Assembly (NCBI RefSeq): GCF_900109515.1 | Contig: NZ_FOBD01000001.1 | Coordinates: forward strand, 372,001 to 436,000 | DNA: 64,000 nucleotides | Direction: 5' to 3' | Source: Paenibacillus sp. OK003 | GTDB lineage: Bacteria > Bacillota > Bacilli > Paenibacillales > Paenibacillaceae | Shown here: positions 27,431 through 35,165 of the stretch, piece after piece | Position numbering within the stretch: position 1 is the stretch's first letter | Layout: every line of letters begins with the position of its first letter | Made by a program: the position numbers and the translations under genes | Notes under the pieces: generated by a model | Database searches by the model: none | Seen by the model: only the letters and a program-made list of their open reading frames with translations | What the model was told of the DNA's origin: nothing

Positions 27431-28182
27431 TGTCCACTGAACCGATTCTTGAAGTCAAGGCACTATCTCTGTCAACCAAGTCAAATCAAAAATTAGTTCA
27501 AGATGTACATTTCTCGCTCGGCAGAGGGGAAAGCCTGGGATTAGTAGGTGAATCCGGCTCCGGTAAATCACTAACTCTTCGTTCCATTCTGGGACTGTTA
27601 CCAAGCGGTGTGGAGCAGACGGGTGGAACCATTCGCAGTGATGTGAACAGCGCCATGGTGTTTCAAGACCCAAGAGGTGCGCTCGATCCGCTCTGTCCCG
27701 TTGTTAAACAGCTGGCGGAAGTTGTCTATTACAGGCAAAAGTTAAGCAGGAAGGCCTCCAGGGTAGCAGCGCTGGAATTACTTGAACTGTTGGGGCTTCC
27801 CGACTCATTGAAGCGTGAGGATCGATACCCTAGCCAGCTGTCTGGTGGGCAGTGTCAGCGGGTAGTCATTGCATTGGCTCTGGCGTGCAAGCCAGGCATT
27901 CTGCTCTGTGATGAACCAACAACGGCGCTGGACGTTACTGTGCAGCGTCAAATTATGGAGACGATCCAACGTTTGCAGCGAGAACTGGGATTCGCCATGG
28001 TCTTTGTAACACATAATCTGGCGATTGCAGCGACGCTGTGCTCGAAGCTGTGCGTGATGAAGCAGGGGCAGATTGTGGAGTACGGGGATTCACTTGACCT
28101 TTTGCAAAACCCGCAAGATTCTTACACCCAGATGCTTATTAACTCGGTGCTTCCTTTACCGACGCTTGAAGGGAGCGAATAA
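27430..28182 (+). CDS. ABC transporter ATPase, DppD type
   Basis: 250-residue nucleotide-binding subunit with Walker A (GESGSGKSL), Q-loop (VFQDPRGALDPL), signature SGGQCQRVVIALAL, Walker B (ILLCDEPTTALDV) and H-loop (FVTHNLAI). It starts at ATG 27430, sharing a base with the previous TAA, behind GGAGGAAAA; an in-frame ATG at 27415 would precede the ribosome site. The signature glutamine-cysteine variant (GGQCQR) is slightly unusual. Confidence 0.92.
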   Translation: MSTEPILEVKALSLSTKSNQKLVQDVHFSLGRGESLGLVGESGSGKSLTLRSILGLLPSGVEQTGGTIRSDVNSAMVFQDPRGALDPLCPVVKQLAEVVYYRQKLSRKASRVAALELLELLGLPDSLKREDRYPSQLSGGQCQRVVIALALACKPGILLCDEPTTALDVTVQRQIMETIQRLQRELGFAMVFVTHNLAIAATLCSKLCVMKQGQIVEYGDSLDLLQNPQDSYTQMLINSVLPLPTLEGSE

Positions 28183-28184
28183 CG

Positions 28185-28970
28185 ATGGAACTTTCTTTGC
28201 AAGTCCAGAATGTAACGGTTCAATATGGTGACTTTACTGCGCTGGATAACATCACACTAAATCTTCAGAAGCATACCACGCTTGGTCTTGTCGGTGAGTC
28301 CGGTTCGGGCAAGTCTACCCTTGCAAGGGTTATTGCCGGGTTAATTACGCCGGATGAGGGGCAGGTTTTGCTGGGGGATCAGCAATTAAAGAAGAAGAGA
28401 AGTCGTGAGCAGTATAAAAGCATACAGATGATCTTCCAAAATCCGGATGCTTCACTGAATCCCAAACATTCCATTCGGCAGATTCTTGCTGAAGCGCTGT
28501 TGTTTCATCGCATTGTAGACCGTTCACAGGTGGAGAAAAGATCGAGAGATCTCCTGGCCCGTGTCCAGCTGGAAAGCAGGGCACTGGACAAGTATCCGCA
28601 TGAATTTTCCGGCGGTCAGCGCCAACGGATCGCCATTGCACGTGCATTAAGCGTAGAGCCGAGTCTGCTGATTGCGGATGAGCCGACGAGTGCACTGGAT
28701 GTTTCCGTGCAGCGGAGTGTGCTCGATTTGTTCAATTCACTTAAGAGGGAACTTAATCTTACGTTTCTGTTCATTTCTCATGATCTTGGAGTTATCCATG
28801 CCATTAGCGATACGGTAGCAGTCATGCGGCAGGGTCAGCTGGTGGAGATTAGTCCCAAAGATCAATTCTTCACACGACCAGAAACGGCCTACAGCCGAGA
28901 GCTGCTGTCTGCAGTTCCAAAGATGCCGAAATCAAGTTCTTTAGGAGGTTTATATGAGCCAACAATATAA
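28185..28970 (+). CDS. ABC transporter ATPase, DppF type
   Basis: 261-residue second nucleotide-binding subunit with Walker A (GESGSGKST), Q-loop (IFQNPDASLNPK), signature FSGGQRQRIAIARAL, Walker B (LLIADEPTSALDV) and H-loop (FISHDLGV). Two bases separate it from the preceding stop. It completes the importer. The next gene begins inside its 3' end. Confidence 0.93.
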   Translation: MELSLQVQNVTVQYGDFTALDNITLNLQKHTTLGLVGESGSGKSTLARVIAGLITPDEGQVLLGDQQLKKKRSREQYKSIQMIFQNPDASLNPKHSIRQILAEALLFHRIVDRSQVEKRSRDLLARVQLESRALDKYPHEFSGGQRQRIAIARALSVEPSLLIADEPTSALDVSVQRSVLDLFNSLKRELNLTFLFISHDLGVIHAISDTVAVMRQGQLVEISPKDQFFTRPETAYSRELLSAVPKMPKSSSLGGLYEPTI

Positions 28971-30012
28971 AGGGAACATACCCCTTACCCTGTCGGAGTA
29001 CAATACACTTACACAATTACTCTCCAGGCTTTTGAAAACAAAGTATCCTCCGGTGATCATCCCGGGAGAGGCCATCTTGGGTATAGAGGCCGTGGCAGCT
29101 GGAATATCTGCACCGGGTCGTACGATAGTTAATGTCGTAACAGGGCCTTATGGCAGTTTGTTTGGTCAGTGGCTTGAACGCGGAGGGGCAACGGTTATCG
29201 AAGTCAAAGTTCCTTTTGATGAAGTTGTACCTGTGGAGAAGGTTACTGCTGCGATTGAAAAGTATCAACCGTCCGCTTTATCCTTTGTTCAAGCAGAGGT
29301 GGTTACAGGCGGGTCGAATCCCGCAGAAGAAATTATAAAGATTGCGCGTGCCCATAACCTGATTACAGTGAGCGACTCTGTCTCAGCGATTGGGGGAGAG
29401 CCTCTGCTGGTCGATGAATGGGGTGTTGATTTTGTAGCAGTGGGTGCACAAAAAGCCCTAGCCGGGCCTAACGGCATCAGCGCAGTAAGCATTTCGCCGC
29501 GTGGATGGGAATTTCTCGAATCCAATGCACATGCACCGCGCAACTCCATCCTGTCTTTGCTTGATCTGAAGCCACCCGGCGATGGGGCTTCATTCGTCCG
29601 CGTTCCTCCCAACATTCCAACGCTGGAAGCCAGAGCACTGATTTTGGCTTTGACAGCTGTTGAGTCTGAAGGCTTGGAGCAGGTGATCAAGCGTCATGAA
29701 CAGGCTGCGTTGTCTGCTATAGCGGGAATTCAGGCCCTGGGTCTGGACCCTTGGCAAAAAGATAACAGAACATATTCGACTCTCACAACCACGGTTCGAA
29801 TTTCCGGGGAGGAGAAGTTGCATATCGATCAGCCGATCGGCATCGTTGCTCCGGGGGATGGAGAACTTTTTGGTCAGCTTCTGCGAATTAATCATTTTGG
29901 AGTTAATGCTTCCTTAGCAGGTGTGGAGGAAGCTGTTGCGACCATTGCGGCATTATTGAATCAGGACCATGAGCAAGCAGTCCAGGCTGTTCGCCTCGTT
30001 TGGGGGAAATGA
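28954..30012 (+). CDS. Class V aminotransferase-like PLP enzyme
   Basis: 352-residue fold-type I PLP enzyme related to alanine-glyoxylate/serine-pyruvate aminotransferases. A small-domain start, VTGPYGSLFGQWLERGG in the cofactor phosphate region, SDSVSAIGGEPLLVDEWGVD with the conserved Asp, and the Schiff-base lysine in GAQKALAGPNG are visible. It overlaps the ATPase gene by 17 bases with its own TTAGGAGG site. Its position between the importer and an amidohydrolase implies that it acts on the imported compound or its hydrolysis product. It could be a lyase of the same fold rather than an aminotransferase. Confidence 0.82.
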   Translation: MSQQYKGNIPLTLSEYNTLTQLLSRLLKTKYPPVIIPGEAILGIEAVAAGISAPGRTIVNVVTGPYGSLFGQWLERGGATVIEVKVPFDEVVPVEKVTAAIEKYQPSALSFVQAEVVTGGSNPAEEIIKIARAHNLITVSDSVSAIGGEPLLVDEWGVDFVAVGAQKALAGPNGISAVSISPRGWEFLESNAHAPRNSILSLLDLKPPGDGASFVRVPPNIPTLEARALILALTAVESEGLEQVIKRHEQAALSAIAGIQALGLDPWQKDNRTYSTLTTTVRISGEEKLHIDQPIGIVAPGDGELFGQLLRINHFGVNASLAGVEEAVATIAALLNQDHEQAVQAVRLVWGK

Positions 30013-30014
30013 AT

Positions 30015-31157
30015 ATGACCCTTGTAAAATCGGAGGAGCAAAGCTTCAAACATATCTTTATAGCAGGCATTGAAGGCAAACGGTTCGATATCTCGATCCA
30101 GAATGGCCGGTTTGCATCTGTTACAGAATCCGTGCCGCAGAATGATGACGCATCGCTTCCGGTTACAGATTTATGGATAAGTCCCGGAGTTATTGATCTT
30201 CATACACATCTGGCCTGGACAGACTTTGACCATGCGGATCAATTGAAACGTGACAGCCACGAGGTTGAGGTGATGCAGGCGCAAGCTTTTGCAGCTACCC
30301 TTCGGACGGGAGTAACTACGGCGCGAGATGCAGGCGGATTGTTGCCAAGCACCGCTCGACATCTCTCTCAGCACTATCAACACCCCTTAAGAGTTGAAAC
30401 CAGCAGTGAAATGTTGGGAGCGGCAGATGCCCGTGGTGTGAAGCATCTGGAACAACGGTTGAACGGAATTTTTGATACAGGCGCAGGATGGGTTAAAATC
30501 ATGGCGACAGGTGGGCTGGGAGCCCCTACGGAACAAGTGCTCGATCCTGTTTTTTCGGAGGAAGAATTCGCGTTCATCGTTCGCCATGCCCATGCTCACC
30601 ATAAAAAGGTGCTGGTTCATACCTGGGGTGGAGTGACGATAGACTGGTCTATTCAGGCCGGGGTGGAATCCGTGGAACATGGCATGTTCTTATCGGAGGA
30701 TCAGGCCGGCAGACTTGCGCAGTCCCGAACAGCCTTTGTGCCCACCACATCGATATATCGTATTGCCGCAGATCCAAAAGGCGTGCTGGCGTTGCCTACT
30801 GTTATCAGTGATCGTGCTGCGCGCGCTGCAGAAGCTCATTCTACAGCCATCGGATATGCCAAAAGAGCAGGAGTTCGTTTCGGTTTCGGTACCGATTACG
30901 CCACACCTTCACTGCATGGCTATAATCTGCAAGAGCTGGATACGCTGATCGATTATGGCCTGACCCGGGCAGAGGCGTGGCAATCTGCGACGTCAAACGC
31001 TGCTGATATTCTGGGTCAGGGCAACGAATTGGGACAGATTGCAGAAGGTTATATTGCGGATGCTATTATTTTCAATGCCGATCCGTATCAAACGAAAAAG
31101 GCAGATCAGCTGCGGGAGAGCATTGTGTCCGTAACTATCGGGGCGCAGAAACCATAA
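30015..31157 (+). CDS. Amidohydrolase-superfamily metallohydrolase
   Basis: About 380 residues of the imidazolonepropionase/prolidase-like amidohydrolase branch. The metal motif is ISPGVIDLHTHLAW, followed by TGVTTARDAGG, a candidate carbamylated or bridging lysine in WVKIMATGG, HTWGG, ESVEHGMFL and the C-terminal aspartate in GFGTDYATP. It hydrolyses a C-N or related bond. ATG 30015 is about 8 bases after GGGG; ATG 30009 overlaps the previous stop and is too near. Last gene of the operon. Confidence 0.85.
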   Translation: MTLVKSEEQSFKHIFIAGIEGKRFDISIQNGRFASVTESVPQNDDASLPVTDLWISPGVIDLHTHLAWTDFDHADQLKRDSHEVEVMQAQAFAATLRTGVTTARDAGGLLPSTARHLSQHYQHPLRVETSSEMLGAADARGVKHLEQRLNGIFDTGAGWVKIMATGGLGAPTEQVLDPVFSEEEFAFIVRHAHAHHKKVLVHTWGGVTIDWSIQAGVESVEHGMFLSEDQAGRLAQSRTAFVPTTSIYRIAADPKGVLALPTVISDRAARAAEAHSTAIGYAKRAGVRFGFGTDYATPSLHGYNLQELDTLIDYGLTRAEAWQSATSNAADILGQGNELGQIAEGYIADAIIFNADPYQTKKADQLRESIVSVTIGAQKP

Positions 31158-31247
31158 ATTGGTTTTTGCGTTTTTTCTTTTTGCAAGAAAATCAGGATTA
31201 ACCAGTCTATAGCACTTTGGACATCTTCACAAATAAGCTCGCATGCG

Positions 31248-31281
31248 TAATAATGTAGGTCGAGCCATGCGACATATTATA
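31248..31281. other. Candidate tyrosine-recombinase core site
   Basis: TAATAATGT and ACATATTATA form inverted arms separated by 15 bases directly before the recombinase gene, with CATGCG present twice. The layout resembles a Xer/integrase binding site but is unproven. Confidence 0.2.
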
Positions 31282-31299
31282 TCAACATCAGGAGGCACT

Positions 31300-32238
31300 A
31301 TGAAACTCGGCAATCATGATTTGAATACATACATCAAGCAATATGAAATCTATTTAAGTGTAGAACGAAACCTGTCCCAAAAATCGATAAAAGCTTATCT
31401 GTCTGACCTCAACAGACTCGTTGAATGGTTTAATGACAATCAAATGTATGATGTAAACAGAGATAATTTAAAAAAGTATCTAGAACAATTAACAAGTGAG
31501 CAAACGCTTAAAGACTCTACCATTAAAAGAAAGTACATATGCTTTAAAGCATTTTTTAATTATTTGGTACAGGAAGGGGATATTGCTGAATCTCCTATTT
31601 TTGGTTTCGGAAGAAATTTCAAAACAGCAAAACGTATTCCGAAGACTCTCTCTGTGAATGAGGTTGAAAGGTTGTTAAACGCTCCACAAGAACATATGAA
31701 GCAATTACGTACAGAGTTTAGGAAACGAATTAACCTGCGCAATGATGCTATTATCGAGTTGCTTTACGTGATCGGAATTCGTATCGGCGAATTAGTGGGT
31801 ATCGATATTGAACATATAGATCTGGAGGAAAAAACGGTATTGATCTTTGGGAAAGGTCGTAAAGAGCGTTTATTGTATATTTCCAGTAATGAGGTAATCC
31901 TCAAGATTAAAGCCTGGTTGCATCAACGTGAACATTTTGATCCCAATTCCAATGCTCTGTTTATCAACAAATATGGCGATCGACTTTCGATTTATTCCAT
32001 AGAAGATATTTACTCGAAATACAGGGACTTATCTAAAGTCAGTAAAAAATCAACACCTCATTACCTCAGACATAGCTTTGCTACACACCTACTGAACAAC
32101 GGGGCAGATTTGCGCTCAGTGCAGGAGATTCTTGGACATACGAACGTTAGTACAACTCAAATTTATACAGAGGTGTCTGTTGAACGCAAAAAAGATGTGC
32201 TCTCGCGGTTTAATCCGAGAAATAACTTAAAAGTGTAG
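31300..32238 (+). CDS. Tyrosine recombinase/integrase (XerC/D-like)
   Basis: 312-residue phage-integrase-family recombinase. It has an N-terminal SAM-like core-binding domain (YLSVERNLSQKSIKAYLSDL) and a catalytic domain with GIRIGELVGIDIEHID (first Arg), GKGRKERLLYI (Lys), HYLRHSFATHLLNNG (His-x-x-Arg), LGHTNVSTTQIYTEV (second His and nucleophilic Tyr), so it looks active. ATG 31300 follows AGGAGG; a longer reading from 31243 has no good ribosome site. It is AT-rich relative to the operon on its left and is the first gene of the defence island. It is not the housekeeping XerC or XerD by context. The mobile unit it acts on is not defined. Confidence 0.9.
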   Translation: MKLGNHDLNTYIKQYEIYLSVERNLSQKSIKAYLSDLNRLVEWFNDNQMYDVNRDNLKKYLEQLTSEQTLKDSTIKRKYICFKAFFNYLVQEGDIAESPIFGFGRNFKTAKRIPKTLSVNEVERLLNAPQEHMKQLRTEFRKRINLRNDAIIELLYVIGIRIGELVGIDIEHIDLEEKTVLIFGKGRKERLLYISSNEVILKIKAWLHQREHFDPNSNALFINKYGDRLSIYSIEDIYSKYRDLSKVSKKSTPHYLRHSFATHLLNNGADLRSVQEILGHTNVSTTQIYTEVSVERKKDVLSRFNPRNNLKV

Positions 32239-32240
32239 AG

Positions 32241-32279
32241 TAAAACCTCCAAATAACTATAAATTATTTGGAGGTTTTA
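32241..32279. terminator. 16-bp perfect hairpin between recombinase and TIR gene
   Basis: TAAAACCTCCAAATAA and TTATTTGGAGGTTTTA are perfect 16-base arms around a 7-base loop, starting two bases after the recombinase stop. It can act as a terminator, and its right arm contains the GGAGG ribosome site of the TIR gene, so folding would also hide that site. Confidence 0.7.
32252..32275 (+). repeat. 24-bp element, copy A
   Basis: Exact 24-base match, in inverted orientation, to 34556-34579. It forms the loop and right arm of the hairpin and ends at the GGAGGT in front of the TIR gene. Confidence 0.8.
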
Positions 32280-32284
32280 TAGAT

Positions 32285-33031
32285 TTGATTTCAAAGTTTG
32301 ATTTTTTCTTTAGCTACTCAAGGTCTTCGTATGAAGGATTCAGTAAACATTTAATAAAAGATTTATCAACTTATGGAATTAAACTTTGGGTTGATATTCA
32401 TAATGTTCCATTTGGTATAAACGTTCTAGAACATTTGAATGAGGTTCTAATTGAAACAAAGGAGTCTATTGGAGCAATTTTAATTATTAGTGATAGTTAT
32501 TTCTTTAAAGAGTGGTGTCAAATTGAGTTTCAGTATTTCGTCAATAATAATATTCCTGTATTTCCGATATTATTTCAAATGACCAAGAAGGATATTCCTA
32601 TGGAATACTCGTTTATAAAATCTCTAGATAGGGTAACAATTCATTCAATTAATGATGATAGTTATGAATATGCTATCAATAAAATTCTTACTGTTTATAT
32701 TGAGAAAAATAAAAAGAAATACAATTTAACTAAAATTGAAAATACAATTTTTGAATCATTGATAAACAGTTATATAGAAACGCAGTATAAAGAATCTAAT
32801 GTCATTTCTGCAAATAACATAGGGAGATACATTAATTACTTTTATAAGACAAACAAAATTGTCATTCCTAATTTCATTAATGTTTTAATAAACATAACGG
32901 AAATCAAGCTTCAATTTTATTTTAATGAAATGTTTACTCTTACTGACCTTGATGTTATTAACTTAGTGGGAAAAACTCTAATAGATTGTCATACTCAAAA
33001 TCACGAATGTACTCTATTGTCTCTAAAATAG
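32285..33031 (+). CDS. TIR-domain protein, Thoeris ThsB-type partner
   Basis: 248 residues. The TIR domain (about 1-135) has FDFFFSYSRSSYEGFSKHL, a BB-loop-like LWVDIHNVPFG and the catalytic glutamate Glu81 in the WCQIEF motif. About 110 residues follow that are AT-rich in coding, helix-like and not recognised. Beside a SIR2-SLOG gene the inferred role is that of ThsB: sensing phage infection and converting NAD to a cyclic ADP-ribose signal that activates ThsA. The start is TTG 32285, about 9 bases after GGAGG that lies in a hairpin. It overlaps the convergent ThsA gene by 74 bases at the 3' end. Canonical ThsB proteins use a different TIR branch and are often shorter. Confidence 0.85.
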   Translation: MISKFDFFFSYSRSSYEGFSKHLIKDLSTYGIKLWVDIHNVPFGINVLEHLNEVLIETKESIGAILIISDSYFFKEWCQIEFQYFVNNNIPVFPILFQMTKKDIPMEYSFIKSLDRVTIHSINDDSYEYAINKILTVYIEKNKKKYNLTKIENTIFESLINSYIETQYKESNVISANNIGRYINYFYKTNKIVIPNFINVLINITEIKLQFYFNEMFTLTDLDVINLVGKTLIDCHTQNHECTLLSLK

Positions 33032-34469
33032 TATTAACTAACATATCAGGATCAGTTTCGGTATTTAATCGTGAGATAAACTTCTTTAAGTAATGAAAGT
33101 TATTGATGTTTAGTTCTATTTTTCCTGAAATGAACTTAGCAGCATATCCGGTCGCCCCGACTGGAATTATATACTTATTGTGTTCAAGTGCGCGAGAGTA
33201 ATCACCTAGTACTCCCTTAGATACTTGAAGCTGTCCATCGTAGAAGTTATTTCCGAATAAGAATATTACTATCCCGACCTTCTTAATCATATCATCCTGG
33301 TACATTTTTTTTGCTTCAGTGTCTATATGATCGGCCTTACCCTTGATGAGGGGAAGCGTTTTTATAGATAAATACTTGCTTAAATCAACATTTTTCTCAG
33401 CAATGGCGTGTAGTGCACCACTTACTACTTGCGGACCTACTCCCTCAATTAAACCTGTAGAAATGTGATAGTCTTTTTTTATTAATCCTTCTCCTAGTTT
33501 ACTCATCAAAATTGCAGCATCATGTTCAGTCCAAGCACCGTAATCTCTACAACTACCTGCTATGAAGATTCTTCTAGTGGCATTCTTCTTTTGAATTTGT
33601 GCTATTAATATAGGAATTTCTTTGTGATCATCTACAAATACAGTATTAATTCCAAACCTTTTCAAATCTTTTACTATGTGCCTTTGCTTCTCCATTTCAT
33701 ATAGACAATTGTCATATTCAACCTTCAGCTTTTTCTTTTCTGAAGTGTTGTCTGGGGTGTTTAAATATTTTTTTTCAATTTCTGAACTATCTATTCGTTT
33801 GGTTAAGCAATAATGTGTTCTAACATTTTTGGCTATTGCACGAATGGAGGATAATATCTGCAGAAAATCAGGGTCATTAAAACTATAGCCAATAAAGAGA
33901 AATGTTTTAGTTAAGAGTTGACCCGTGAGTGCGTTGATAAATAGTTGATGAGTACTATGAAAGGAACTATAATCATCTTTTGTTAAGACTATACTCTCTG
34001 GATTGCGTGAATCACCATGAAATTTATATATTGTCACATCAGAATTTTCTTTAGTTGTAGAGAAGTTTGAGTCAGAGATTTTCAGGTCATACTCTTTATT
34101 CTGTTTTTCAATACATTTCTCTATTATGTTGTCATAGTTAGTTGTCCAATACGTTTTAATTGGCATTGAAGCTAATATATCCATAGGGTCATTCTTTACA
34201 TAATTATGAGAAAATTTTTGTAGAATGAGTGTTAATAACTCATGTTTACTTCCAGATCGACCATTCACGAAATATTGGGCAAGTGAAATTAAATCAGATT
34301 CCTTATCGACATCTAATTTAATTTCTCTAGCTAATTCTCGTAGAAGCTCTTTCCAATTAACAAAACCTGAATTTTGAGATAAACCAGCACCAGCAAAAAT
34401 GGCGGCACTTTCCTGAAAAACAGCTTTTTCATAATCACGAATAAAAATTTCTTTGCTTATATCATCCAT
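32958..34469 (-). CDS. thsA: Thoeris ThsA: SIR2-SLOG NADase
   Basis: 503 residues. The SIR2 domain (about 1-285) has FAGAGLS, WTTNYDN (Asn111), YKFHGD (His151) and GYSFNDPDF; Asn111 and His151 align with the catalytic pair Asn112/His152 known in B. cereus ThsA. The C-terminal SLOG domain (about 290-500) begins RRIFIAGSCRDYGAWTEH and contains GVGPQVVSGAL and VIFLFGNN. In Thoeris the SLOG domain binds the signal made by the TIR protein and the SIR2 domain then destroys NAD, stopping phage growth by cell death. The start is ATG 34469, with AAAGG upstream; TTG 34478 is too near that site. Strongly AT-rich, indicating acquisition. Confidence 0.9.
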   Translation of the reverse strand: MDDISKEIFIRDYEKAVFQESAAIFAGAGLSQNSGFVNWKELLRELAREIKLDVDKESDLISLAQYFVNGRSGSKHELLTLILQKFSHNYVKNDPMDILASMPIKTYWTTNYDNIIEKCIEKQNKEYDLKISDSNFSTTKENSDVTIYKFHGDSRNPESIVLTKDDYSSFHSTHQLFINALTGQLLTKTFLFIGYSFNDPDFLQILSSIRAIAKNVRTHYCLTKRIDSSEIEKKYLNTPDNTSEKKKLKVEYDNCLYEMEKQRHIVKDLKRFGINTVFVDDHKEIPILIAQIQKKNATRRIFIAGSCRDYGAWTEHDAAILMSKLGEGLIKKDYHISTGLIEGVGPQVVSGALHAIAEKNVDLSKYLSIKTLPLIKGKADHIDTEAKKMYQDDMIKKVGIVIFLFGNNFYDGQLQVSKGVLGDYSRALEHNKYIIPVGATGYAAKFISGKIELNINNFHYLKKFISRLNTETDPDMLVNTILETIEYIRDFEYDNLLEFFPLS

Positions 34470-34555
34470 TAAACCCAAACCTTTCTTTTATTGATGTAGA
34501 ACATAATCTTGTAAATTAAACATTACAGCACCTCATAAAGTCTTCTTAATCTTAG

Positions 34556-34579
34556 ACCTCCAAATAATTTATAGTTATT
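34556..34579 (-). repeat. 24-bp element, copy B
   Basis: Inverted copy of 32252-32275, 87 bases upstream of thsA. Read in the direction of thsA it has the same orientation to its gene as copy A has to the TIR gene. It lacks the second arm that makes copy A a hairpin. Confidence 0.8.
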
Positions 34580-35165
34580 AGTATGTAACTCCTCGATAGA
34601 TTGCTTAATGCAATTCTAAGTCCTACTTTTATACCATATCTATAATTCGACACATTTCTATGAATTCCTCTAAAAATTTACAATAAAATCATAATTTCTG
34701 ATTCAAAAGCCCTTTTTATACAATTTTGTAGGTATATAGATCCATGAACCTTGCAGTTTTACCATGAATTTTCCAAAAGGAGTTTGATCCCCTTTTATCG
34801 AATACAATATAAATAACAGCGGCACGGGAAAGGGTAATCTCACCCTTAACTTGTTGTTGATGTTTTCCAGTAAGATTCCCCAGTCCGTTTCGTGTTTAAT
34901 GTTAAATAGGAGTAGTCTATTTCATTGTTCACGAGCTACACCTTAAGTTTTGCATCTAACATTCACCTCTGTAAGACAATCAAGGCAATTCTGCATGTAT
35001 CGTCTACTTTCAGACATTACAAAGAACAACGTTTGGCTGCATTTCTAATGCAACACAGTCTGTACAGCATGCTCCTAATCATGACTAAAGTGTCCACACA
35101 ACAGCATATCGGATTATGGGCTCTGAAATGAATTAGAACGAATGCACATGGAGGAGGCTGTAATG
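34580..35165. other. AT-rich non-coding stretch between thsA and glgC
   Basis: No credible gene is seen; the only open frames have no ribosome site or protein-like content. AT-richness falls after about 34800, which probably marks the right edge of the island. The glgC promoter should lie here, but no convincing -35/-10 pair was found. Confidence 0.5.

Noticed and set aside
31158..31200. T-rich stretch after the amidohydrolase as a terminator
   Set aside because: TTTTTGCG and TTTTTCTTTTTGCAAGAAAA give only a very weak AT-only stem, too unstable to list as a terminator.
34925..35131. 68-codon plus-strand frame upstream of glgC
   Set aside because: No ribosome site, and biased toward Ser, Leu and Ile with no domain. 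Considered non-coding leader.
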